A DNA stretch of 7,670 nucleotides from assembly GCA_021811205.1 (NCBI GenBank), contig JAJZPK010000122.1, forward strand, positions 1 through 7,670. Direction: 5' to 3'. Below, piece by piece: positions 1 to 7,308 of this stretch (position 1 is the first letter of the stretch; the number at the start of each line of letters is the position of its first letter). The notes under the pieces were generated by a model. It searched no databases and was not told where the DNA came from. It was given only the letters and a program-made list of their open reading frames with translations. This stretch comes from Pseudomonadota bacterium. GTDB taxonomy: Bacteria > Pseudomonadota > Gammaproteobacteria > Burkholderiales > JABEVD01. The position numbers and the translations under genes were made by a program.

Positions 1-2037
1 GTGGTTTCCGGCCAGGCCAGAGCGGTCGTCTTCGCCACGGGAATGCGCACCGAATTCGGAAAAATCGCCCATCTCGCCCAGTCCGAGGAGCGGGGAACTT
101 CTCCCTTGCGGCGCGAGATCACCCATCTCAGCCGCATGATCGGAATGATTGCCGTCGTGATCGGCACCGTATTCTTTCTGGGCGGACAGGTGATCGGCAT
201 TCCTTTCTGGAAGGATTTCGTCTTCGCCATCGGCATCATCGTCGCCATGGTGCCCGAAGGATTGCTTCCCACGCTGACCCTTGCCCTGGTGCTCGCCACC
301 CAGCGCATGGCCGGAAAAAAGGTCCTGATCAGGCATCTGACTTCCGTCGAAGCGCTGGGCTCAACCACGGTCATCTGCACGGACAAGACGGGAACGCTCA
401 CCCAGAACAGGATGGCGGTGAAAGAGGTGTTCGTCGAAGGGAAATTTTCAAAGCCTTCCACCGACCTGCCTGCTCCTTTTCTGAAAGTGGCGAGATTCTG
501 CAACGATCTGAGGGAAGGACAAGTTTCCTTCGGGGATCCCATGGAAATCGCGCTTGCTTCGATGGCCATGGACAAGCTTTTACCCAGATCGGAAAGGCTG
601 TTCGAGATTCCTTTCGATGACGAACGAATGCGTTTGTCCACGGTGCACGATGATCCTGAAGGGCCGCAGCTTTTCTGCAAGGGGGCGCCCGAGACTGTCG
701 TGCCGTTATGCACGAGGATCCTGTGTGAAGACGGAGAAGAAGCGCTGCGTGACGCGCATCTCGAGAAAATAAGATCGGCGCAGGAAGCGATGGCCGAAAA
801 GGGGCTGCGGGTCATCGCATTGGCTCATCGTTCACTGGATGAAAACTGGAAAGCCGCTCCTCTGGAAGCCGATATGGTCTTTGCGGGTCTTGCCGGGCTG
901 GAAGATCCGCCGAGGATAGAGGTGCCTCAAGCGATCGAAAAATGCAGGAAGGCGGGCATCCGGGTCATCATGGTGACCGGAGATCATCCGGCAACGGCCC
1001 TGGCCATTGCAAGGGAGATCGGACTGATCAGGTCGGAAAACCCGAAGGTAATTTCCGGGGATGAGCTGCGCGGTCTTGGCGAGACCCAATTGCGTCTTGC
1101 ATTGGACGAGGAGGAGGTGCTTTTCGCCAGGGCCGATGCGGCGCAGAAAATGCGCATCGTCGATGCACTGAAGCGAAAGAGGCATGTCGTCGCGGTCACG
1201 GGAGACGGCGTGAACGATGCGCCTGCATTGCGATGCGCCCATATCGGCATCGCCATGGGGCTCGCCGGAACCGATGTCGCCAAGTCGGCTGCCGACATGG
1301 TGCTGCTGGACGACAATTTTGCCGCCATCGTCGATGCGGTCGAGGAGGGGCGTGCCGTCTTCAACAATATCGGCAAGTTCCTCACCTATATTCTGGCGCA
1401 CAACGTCCCCGAACTGGTTCCCTATCTCGCCTTTGCCCTGTTCAGCATCCCCTTGCCGTTGACGCCGATCCAGATCCTGTCTGTCGACATGGGGACGGAT
1501 TCCCTGACTGCGCTCGGACTAGGCGTCGAAAAGCCTGACCCGAAAGCGATGGAAAGACCGCCCCGCCCGGCATCGAGCCGCCTCTTCGGCTGGTCGCTCG
1601 CCCTGCGCGCCTATCTTTTCATCGGCCTCATCGAGGCAGTTGCCGCAATGTCCTGCTTTTTCTTCGTGCTCAAGGAATCCGGATGGCATTACGGGCAAAT
1701 GCTGTCCATGCACGATCCTGTTTACCGCGAAGCGACGACGGCCACACTGAGCGCCATCATCGCGATGCAGATCGTGAACGTCTTCCTCTGCCGAAGCAGG
1801 CGTCAATCCGTTTTTCATACGGGTCTGTCGGGCAATCCGCTGATTCTGGTCGGCGTCGCCTTCGAAATCGCGCTGCTGTTTTTCATCGACTATACGCCGC
1901 TCGGCAATGCCGTATTCGGGACGTCCCCTCTGGCCATGCATATCTGGCTTTTACTGGTCCCCTTCGCAGCAGGTCTCCTTTTCCTCGAGGAGTCGCGCAA
2001 GTGGATCGTGCGCAAGATAGGGTCTATACAGGGATAA
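1..2037 (+). CDS. P2-type cation-transporting ATPase, Na+,K+-ATPase-like (5' partial)
   Basis: Membrane pump that uses ATP, through an aspartyl-phosphate intermediate, to move cations across the cytoplasmic membrane. The 678 visible residues start in the linker between the actuator domain and M3, so M1-M2 and the TGES-bearing actuator domain lie off the window; the GTG at base 1 is an internal Val, not a start. In order: M3 (about 46-66), M4 with PEGL (85-88), phosphorylation motif DKTGTLT with Asp128, nucleotide-binding KGAPE (227-231), TGDH (326-329), the hinge TGDGVNDAP (400-408), then M5-M10 (about 457-662). M5 has N468 and E471, M6 has D496 and D500, M8 has Q590 and N593, M9 has E622; by eye these line up with the cation-site region of animal Na+,K+-ATPase alpha rather than with SERCA. 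The family and catalytic motifs are certain. The transported ion (Na+, K+, H+ or Ca2+) is not settled by sequence, and no beta-subunit gene is in view. The C-terminus ends soon after M10 in a short basic tail. Confidence 0.95.
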   Translation: MVSGQARAVVFATGMRTEFGKIAHLAQSEERGTSPLRREITHLSRMIGMIAVVIGTVFFLGGQVIGIPFWKDFVFAIGIIVAMVPEGLLPTLTLALVLATQRMAGKKVLIRHLTSVEALGSTTVICTDKTGTLTQNRMAVKEVFVEGKFSKPSTDLPAPFLKVARFCNDLREGQVSFGDPMEIALASMAMDKLLPRSERLFEIPFDDERMRLSTVHDDPEGPQLFCKGAPETVVPLCTRILCEDGEEALRDAHLEKIRSAQEAMAEKGLRVIALAHRSLDENWKAAPLEADMVFAGLAGLEDPPRIEVPQAIEKCRKAGIRVIMVTGDHPATALAIAREIGLIRSENPKVISGDELRGLGETQLRLALDEEEVLFARADAAQKMRIVDALKRKRHVVAVTGDGVNDAPALRCAHIGIAMGLAGTDVAKSAADMVLLDDNFAAIVDAVEEGRAVFNNIGKFLTYILAHNVPELVPYLAFALFSIPLPLTPIQILSVDMGTDSLTALGLGVEKPDPKAMERPPRPASSRLFGWSLALRAYLFIGLIEAVAAMSCFFFVLKESGWHYGQMLSMHDPVYREATTATLSAIIAMQIVNVFLCRSRRQSVFHTGLSGNPLILVGVAFEIALLFFIDYTPLGNAVFGTSPLAMHIWLLLVPFAAGLLFLEESRKWIVRKIGSIQG

Positions 2038-2075
2038 GTGGCAAATCATGGCGATCTTCGGTGTCGATCAGAAAA

Positions 2076-2089
2076 CGCCGAATTCGGCG
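2076..2089. repeat. Perfect 14-bp palindrome in the intergenic gap
   Basis: CGCCGAATTCGGCG reads identically on both strands. It lies 38 bp after the ATPase stop codon and about 50 bp before the ATG of the lipid-enzyme gene. With no unpaired loop and no following T-run it does not look like an intrinsic terminator. A dyad of this size could be a dimeric regulator's operator, but no regulator gene is in the window and no convincing -35/-10 pair is visible beside it. The rest of the 100-bp gap shows only a weak AAAAG/CTTTT inverted repeat at 2106-2120 and the ribosome binding site. Confidence 0.4.
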
Positions 2090-2122
2090 GTCGCCGTACT
2101 GCGTTAAAAGAATGGCTTTTCT

Positions 2123-2127
2123 GGGAG
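2123..2127 (+). promoter_or_regulatory. Ribosome binding site of the ACP-FAAL-acyltransferase gene
   Basis: GGGAG sits 10 bases before the ATG at 2138. An in-frame stop TAA at 2105-2107 closes the frame upstream and no other in-frame start lies between, so this site and that ATG fix the start. Confidence 0.6.
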
Positions 2128-2137
2128 CGCGCCATTT

Positions 2138-4918
2138 ATGAAAAGCTCGGATTCGCGGAAAGGCACGGCTTCTGCAAAGCTGCTCGGCATCGTAAAACAG
2201 CTTGCAAGCGAGGCGCGTGCAGCGAAGGTCGAGCATCCCACTCTCGACATGTCGCTCGAGCGCGATCTCGGTTTCGACAGCCTGACGCGGGTCGAATTGA
2301 TGCTGAGGGTGGAGCGCGCCTTCGATGTCCGTCTTCCCGAGGCATTGCTGGGAGAAGCGGAAACGCTCAGGGACATCCTGGACGCGCTCGGGAAACAGCA
2401 ACTGCCGGTACATGAAATCGCCGAAGTGCCGGAGGCCGAGCATGAGGTTTCAGGATTTCCGAGCGATGCGCAGACCCTGACCGAAGTTCTGGAATGGCAT
2501 GTCCTGCGCCATCGCGATCGGACCCATATCCTTTTCGAAGAATCCGGAAATACGGTGTCGATCAGCTACGGCGAGCTCGAAAGACGCGCGAAATGGGTGG
2601 CTGCCGGGTTGATCATGCGCGGAGTGCAGAAGGGCGAGGCCGTTGCGCTCATGCTTCCCACCGGTCCGGATTATTTCTTCAGCTTTTTCGGCATCCTGAT
2701 GGCAGGCTGCATTCCTGTTCCGATCTATCCGCCTTTCAGACTTTCCCAGATGGCCGACCACCTGAAACGGCATGTCGGGATATTGTCGAATGCAGGAGCC
2801 GTCATGCTGGTCACTTTCGACGAAGCGGCCAGCCTTGCGAGGTTGCTCGGGCTGCAGGTCGAATCCCTGCGGGAAGTCGTATTGCCCCGCGATCTCTCGG
2901 CCCAAGGCATCGAGGTCGTACCTGCCCTGCAAGGAGAAGACATCGCCCTGTTGCAATATACGTCGGGCAGCACAGGAAATCCGAAGGGCGTGGTGCTGGA
3001 TCACGCCAATCTGCTGGCGAACATCCGCGCCATGGGGGAAGCCGCTGAGGTCGATTCGAATGACGTTTTCGTGAGCTGGCTGCCGCTTTATCACGACATG
3101 GGGCTGATCGGCGCCTGGTTTGGAAGCCTCTATCATGCCTGCAGATATGTCGTCATGTCGCCCATTTCCTTCCTTTCCAGGCCTTCAAGGTGGTTCTCCA
3201 GCATCTCGAGGCACAGGGGAACGCTGACAGCATCCCCGAATTTCGGCTATGCGCTCTGCCTTTCCAGGATCGAAGCGGAGGACATGCAGGGAATCGATCT
3301 TTCCAGCCTGCGCATGGCTTTCAACGGAGCAGAGCCTGTCAGTCCAGAGGTGATCCGGGGGTTTTCTGAAAAATTCTCCCAGTATGGACTGAATCCGTCG
3401 GCCATTTCGCCCGTTTACGGGCTTGCGGAATCTTCCGTAGGGCTCGCCTTTCCTCCTCCGGGCAGGGGGGCGAAAGTGGATGAAGTGGATCGCGACCTGT
3501 TCGCCCGGACAGGCATGGCGATTCAGGGTGGGACGGATACGATCGCATTCGTCTCCTGCGGCCTGCCGCTTCCCGGGCACGAAATCAGGATCGTCGATGC
3601 GGCCGGACGCGAAGTTGGCGAGCGGCAGGAAGGGACGCTCGAGTTCAGGGGGCCTTCTGCGACAAGGGGCTACTTCAGGAATCCTGGGGAAACTGAAAAG
3701 CTTTTCCACGATGCATGGCTCGATTCGGGCGACTATGCCTATATTGCTGACGGCGAGATTTACGTCACGGGCCGCGCAAAAGACCTCATCATCCGGGCAG
3801 GCAGAAACATCCAGCCCTATGAGGCTGAGGAAGCGGTGGGCAATTTGCCCGGCATCAGACGGGGATGCGTTGCTGTTTTCGGGGTGCCCAAGGGCGGAAC
3901 CGAGCAGCTTGTCGTGATGGCTGAAACCAAGCAAAGGGAGGCGCAGGCTGAATTGAAGGATTTGATCAACGATGCGGTTGTCGATGTGCTCGGCGAGCCG
4001 CCTGACGATATTTTGCTCGTTCCTCCTCATACAGTCCTCAAGACTTCCAGCGGCAAGATCAGGCGGACGGCTTCTCGCGCGCTTTATCTCGGCGACTTGA
4101 AGAGGAAGCGGATGCATTATCTCGATTTCCTCGCTGAAGGGCTTCTCCCCCAGGCGAGGCGGCTTGCCAGGTCCATGGGAGGCCTTCTTTTTGCAGCCTA
4201 TGTGTGGATCGTCTTCTGGGCGATCGCCCCCTTAGCCTGGGTTTTCGCCGTGTCTTCGAAAAGCCGGGCATGGAGCTGGTCATCGAGCAGATGCTTCGCA
4301 CGGGTTTTCCTGTCTGTCTGCGGATACCGGTTGAATGTCGAGGGAATGCAAAATCTGCAAGGCGATCCCGCCATCCTCGTCGCCAACCATGCGAGCTATG
4401 CTGACGGCATCGTGATGACCGCAGCCCTGCCCGGTTCCCTTGCGCCGGACGGATTCTTTTCCTTCGTCGCCAAGAAGGAACTGCTGGATTCCTTCATCTC
4501 GAGGCTCTTTCTCAGTCATGTCGGCTCGGAATTCGTCGCGCGCGGGGAAATCGGGCCGGATATCGAACGTATCGAAGACAAGGCAAGATCGGGACGGTCC
4601 ATGATTTTTTTCCCCGAGGGGACCTTCACTAGGATACCTGGACTTGCGGAATTTCGCATGGGCGCCTTCCTTGCTTCGACCAATGCAGGCATTCCCGTCG
4701 TGCCGGTCGCCTTGCGCGGCACGCGCTCGGCCTTGCGGGACGGCGGCTGGTTACCGAGAAGAGGCGAATTGAAGGTTTGGATAGGTGCCCCCATTCCCCC
4801 GAAAGGGACGGGGTGGGAATCCGCAATCGATCTTCGGGATGAAGCCCGAAACCAAATTCTTTCCCATTGCGGCGAGCCGGGTCTATTCTTTGGATTAGGA
4901 CATAAGAAAGGCCGATAA
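2138..4918 (+). CDS. Three-domain acyl carrier protein / fatty-acyl-AMP ligase / PlsC-type acyltransferase
   Basis: A 926-residue fusion that probably activates a free fatty acid as acyl-AMP, loads it on its own carrier domain and transfers it to a lysolipid or glycerolipid at the membrane. Domain 1 (about 1-85) is an acyl carrier domain with the DSL phosphopantetheine site at Ser48. Domain 2 (about 100-660) is an adenylating enzyme: YTSGSTGNPKG (274-284), WLPLYHDMGLIG (314-325), VYGLAES (426-432), Asp532 in SGDY, a TGRAKDLII hinge (544-552) and the C-terminal catalytic Lys640 in SGKIRR. WLPLYHDMGLIG and the following region typify fatty-acyl-AMP ligases rather than acyl-CoA synthetases. A hydrophobic stretch (about 681-705) may anchor the chain. 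Domain 3 (about 730-926) is a lysophospholipid acyltransferase with HX4D (His751, Asp756) and FFPEGTFTR (824-832). All key catalytic residues are present. E. coli Aas joins comparable activities in the reverse order and without a built-in carrier domain, so the acceptor here may or may not be the same. Start: the only in-frame ATG after the upstream stop, with GGGAG before it. Confidence 0.92.
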   Translation: MKSSDSRKGTASAKLLGIVKQLASEARAAKVEHPTLDMSLERDLGFDSLTRVELMLRVERAFDVRLPEALLGEAETLRDILDALGKQQLPVHEIAEVPEAEHEVSGFPSDAQTLTEVLEWHVLRHRDRTHILFEESGNTVSISYGELERRAKWVAAGLIMRGVQKGEAVALMLPTGPDYFFSFFGILMAGCIPVPIYPPFRLSQMADHLKRHVGILSNAGAVMLVTFDEAASLARLLGLQVESLREVVLPRDLSAQGIEVVPALQGEDIALLQYTSGSTGNPKGVVLDHANLLANIRAMGEAAEVDSNDVFVSWLPLYHDMGLIGAWFGSLYHACRYVVMSPISFLSRPSRWFSSISRHRGTLTASPNFGYALCLSRIEAEDMQGIDLSSLRMAFNGAEPVSPEVIRGFSEKFSQYGLNPSAISPVYGLAESSVGLAFPPPGRGAKVDEVDRDLFARTGMAIQGGTDTIAFVSCGLPLPGHEIRIVDAAGREVGERQEGTLEFRGPSATRGYFRNPGETEKLFHDAWLDSGDYAYIADGEIYVTGRAKDLIIRAGRNIQPYEAEEAVGNLPGIRRGCVAVFGVPKGGTEQLVVMAETKQREAQAELKDLINDAVVDVLGEPPDDILLVPPHTVLKTSSGKIRRTASRALYLGDLKRKRMHYLDFLAEGLLPQARRLARSMGGLLFAAYVWIVFWAIAPLAWVFAVSSKSRAWSWSSSRCFARVFLSVCGYRLNVEGMQNLQGDPAILVANHASYADGIVMTAALPGSLAPDGFFSFVAKKELLDSFISRLFLSHVGSEFVARGEIGPDIERIEDKARSGRSMIFFPEGTFTRIPGLAEFRMGAFLASTNAGIPVVPVALRGTRSALRDGGWLPRRGELKVWIGAPIPPKGTGWESAIDLRDEARNQILSHCGEPGLFFGLGHKKGR
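4904..4911 (+). promoter_or_regulatory. Ribosome binding site of the Lon-like protease, inside the upstream gene
   Basis: AAGAAAGG lies 6 bases before the ATG at 4918, within the last codons of the preceding gene. With the TAATG stop/start overlap this suggests translational coupling and supports the chosen start. Confidence 0.65.
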
Positions 4919-7308
4919 TGACCTCGCCGCTCCACCCCTGCAAATTGCACACGGCATGCGATCCCGATGCTTTCGATTTCAAAACGACAGATGGTCTCGA
5001 TGAATTGGGCGAATTCATCGGCCAGCCGCGTGCGCTTTCCGCAATCAGATTCGGCGCGGGCATCGGGCGTGAAGGCTACAATCTGTTCGTGCTCGGGCCG
5101 CCTGGACTGGGCAAGCGCAGCATGGTCACGCAGTATCTCGAAGGAAAGGCGAAAACGGAGCCGGAGTCTTTCGACTGGTGTTATGTCAATAATTTTTCGG
5201 AGCCGCACAAGCCGATCGCCTTGAAGCTTCAGAACGGAATGGGCGCCAAGCTTGCAGCCGATATGGCGCATCTCGTGGAAGAGCTGCATGTCGCGATTCC
5301 GGCCGCCCTGGAAAGCGATGAATACAGGGCCAAGCTCGAGGCGCTCCAGGAAGAACTCGGCAGACGCCAGGAGGACGCTTTCGACGACCTCGGAAAGCGC
5401 GCCGAAGAAGAGGGTGTGGCGCTGCTCAGGACACCCGAGGGATTCACATTCGCGCCCATGGTCAACCATGTCGTGATTTCCCCTGCCGATTACGAGAAGC
5501 TTCCTCAGGAGAAGCAGGAAAGCTTCGGGAAGGCGATTTCAACCTTCCAGGAGGCATTGCAGAAAATCATCCGCCTGATCCCCAAATGGATGAAGGAGAA
5601 CAGGGAAAAAGTCAGGGCGCTCTACAGGGAAACAACCAAGGTTGCGGTGCTTCACCTGATCGACGAGGTGAGAGCTTCCTACTCGGACAGTGCAGTGCTT
5701 GCCTATCTCGATGCGGTGGAGCGGGATGTCGTCGAAAACGCAAAGGACTTCCTGAAGGGGGAGGACAAGGCGTCAGCGCTCCTGGGGCTCGGCGAGCGGC
5801 CGTCTCTGGAGCGCTATCAGGTGAACGTGCTGGGAAACCATTATGAATCGGCCGGGGCACCCATCCTGTTCGAGGAAAACCCATCCTACGGCAATCTTGT
5901 CGGCAGGGTAGAGCATGTTTCCCAGTTGGGCGCGCTCGTCACCAATTTCACGCTGATCAAGGCGGGTGCGCTGCACCGGGCGAACGGCGGTTATCTGCTG
6001 CTCGATGCGCGCAAGGTGCTGATGCAGCCTTATGCCTGGGAAGGGCTGAAACGTGCGCTGGCGTCAAACGAAATCAGAATTGAATCCCTGGGGCAGGCCC
6101 TGAGCCTCGTCAGCACCGTGTCTCTGGAGCCTGCGCCCATTCCGCTCAATGTCAAGGTTGTCCTGTTCGGCGAACGCCTGCTCTATTACATGCTCATGGA
6201 GTACGATCCGGAGTTCGGCAAGCTGTTCAAGATTCCAGCAGATTTCGAAGATCAGATGGAAAGGAGCGACGAGAATGTCCTGCTTTATGCGCGTCTGATC
6301 GCGACCCTGGCCAGGAAGGAAGGCATGCTGCCTTTCGACAGGCAAGCCGTTGCACGTGCGATCGAATATGCGTCACGCCTTGCATCGGACTCGGAAAGGC
6401 TGACGACGCATATCAAGGCGCTTGCCGATCTCTTGCGCGAAGCCGATTTTCAGGCGAGACAGGCAAGCGGGGAAATCGTCGGGCTGAACGATATCGAGGA
6501 GGCTGTTAGCGCGCGGATGGCGCGCTCGGACAGGCTGAAGCGCCGGCTCCATGAGGAAATATTGCGAGGCACGATCATGATCGATACGGAAGGCGCCGTA
6601 GTGGGGCAGGTGAATGGGCTTTCGGTGATCCAGCTTGCCGACTATGCTTTTTCGATACCGACAAGAATCACGGCGACGGTGAGGGTGGGTGATGGGGAAC
6701 TCGTCAACATCGAGCGGGAAGCCGAATTGAGCGGCGCCATCCATTCCAAAGGGGTGCTGATCCTGTCCTCGTTTCTCGCTTCGCGCTATGCACACGACCG
6801 TCCGCTTTCCCTTTCGGCGAGCCTCGCCTTCGAGCAATCCTACGGGATGATCGAAGGCGACAGCGCATCCTTGGCCGAGCTTTGCGCGCTGGTTTCGAAG
6901 CTGGCAGACGCCCCAATTCTGCAGGCCATGGCAGTGACGGGATCGGTGAATCAGTTCGGACAGGTGCAAGCCATCGGCGGCGTCAACGAGAAAATCGAAG
7001 GTTTTTTCGACGTCTGTGCAGGAAGGGGGCTCAGCGGAGCGCAGGGCGTCGTCATTCCAGAGGCCAACGTGAAGCATTTGATGCTGAAAAAGGAAGTGGT
7101 CGAGGCGGCTCGCGCGGGAAAATTCAGCATCTATGCAGTGAGCCATTTCGACGAGGCGATCAGCATTCTGACGGGGCTCGAATCCGGCGCGCTTGACACG
7201 ATGGGCCGATTCCCCGCCGGCAGCATCAACGGCAATGCGCTGGCCCGCCTGTCAAGATTCTCGGAGATCAGGCGAACCTTCTCTCAGAAGAAAAACAGAT
7301 CATCTTGA
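4918..7308 (+). CDS. Lon-like (S16 family) serine protease with AAA_32-type ATPase region
   Basis: A 796-residue cytoplasmic protease predicted to cut misfolded or specific proteins with a Ser-Lys dyad. The N-terminal segment, with an IGQ motif at 34-36, leads into a P-loop GPPGLGKRS (60-68, Lys66). A helical, charged, possibly coiled-coil region follows (about 120-170 and on), then the family block GAPILFEENPSYGNLVGR (313-330) and the Walker B-like HRANGGYLLLDA (353-364, Asp363). A helical lid (about 450-540) precedes the protease domain (about 552-770), which has catalytic Ser649 in GDSASL and Lys692 in GGVNEKIEGF. The 43-residue Ser-Lys spacing equals that of E. coli Lon (Ser679/Lys722). 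Two oddities: the P-loop has Arg where Ser/Thr normally follows the Lys, and Walker B has Ala where the catalytic Glu normally follows the Asp, so ATP hydrolysis may be weak or absent. The classical Lon N-terminal substrate domain is missing. Length and layout fit the AAA_32 branch, which resembles LonB/LonC-type enzymes rather than LonA. It is translationally coupled to the lipid enzyme (TAATG) and ends in a basic, Ser-rich tail. Confidence 0.93.
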   Translation: MTSPLHPCKLHTACDPDAFDFKTTDGLDELGEFIGQPRALSAIRFGAGIGREGYNLFVLGPPGLGKRSMVTQYLEGKAKTEPESFDWCYVNNFSEPHKPIALKLQNGMGAKLAADMAHLVEELHVAIPAALESDEYRAKLEALQEELGRRQEDAFDDLGKRAEEEGVALLRTPEGFTFAPMVNHVVISPADYEKLPQEKQESFGKAISTFQEALQKIIRLIPKWMKENREKVRALYRETTKVAVLHLIDEVRASYSDSAVLAYLDAVERDVVENAKDFLKGEDKASALLGLGERPSLERYQVNVLGNHYESAGAPILFEENPSYGNLVGRVEHVSQLGALVTNFTLIKAGALHRANGGYLLLDARKVLMQPYAWEGLKRALASNEIRIESLGQALSLVSTVSLEPAPIPLNVKVVLFGERLLYYMLMEYDPEFGKLFKIPADFEDQMERSDENVLLYARLIATLARKEGMLPFDRQAVARAIEYASRLASDSERLTTHIKALADLLREADFQARQASGEIVGLNDIEEAVSARMARSDRLKRRLHEEILRGTIMIDTEGAVVGQVNGLSVIQLADYAFSIPTRITATVRVGDGELVNIEREAELSGAIHSKGVLILSSFLASRYAHDRPLSLSASLAFEQSYGMIEGDSASLAELCALVSKLADAPILQAMAVTGSVNQFGQVQAIGGVNEKIEGFFDVCAGRGLSGAQGVVIPEANVKHLMLKKEVVEAARAGKFSIYAVSHFDEAISILTGLESGALDTMGRFPAGSINGNALARLSRFSEIRRTFSQKKNRSS

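Noticed and set aside
1..3. GTG at base 1 as the start of the ATPase gene
   Set aside because: Family comparison shows about 250 residues, including the actuator domain and M1-M2, should precede it; the frame is simply open to the window edge.
832..1401. A 189-codon antisense frame inside the ATPase gene
   Set aside because: It shadows the conserved P domain and M5 start, and nothing in its translation is recognisable.
2106..2120. AAAAG/CTTTT inverted repeat as a terminator after the ATPase gene
   Set aside because: The stem is only 5 bp, mostly A-T, and only four T's end it; too weak to call a terminator.
2038..2415. A 125-codon + strand frame opening with GTG directly after the ATPase stop
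   Set aside because: It overlaps the carrier-protein domain in another frame, is rich in Arg, Gly and Ala with no recognisable motif, and lacks a fitting ribosome binding site.
3185..4117. A 310-codon antisense frame inside the adenylation domain
   Set aside because: Low-complexity Arg/Pro-rich translation with no domain signal; it fully overlaps conserved adenylating-enzyme motifs on the + strand.
4516..5469. A 317-codon antisense frame crossing the lipid enzyme/protease junction
   Set aside because: Its composition is typical of reverse-strand shadowing in GC-rich coding DNA, and both sense genes beneath it have intact catalytic motifs.
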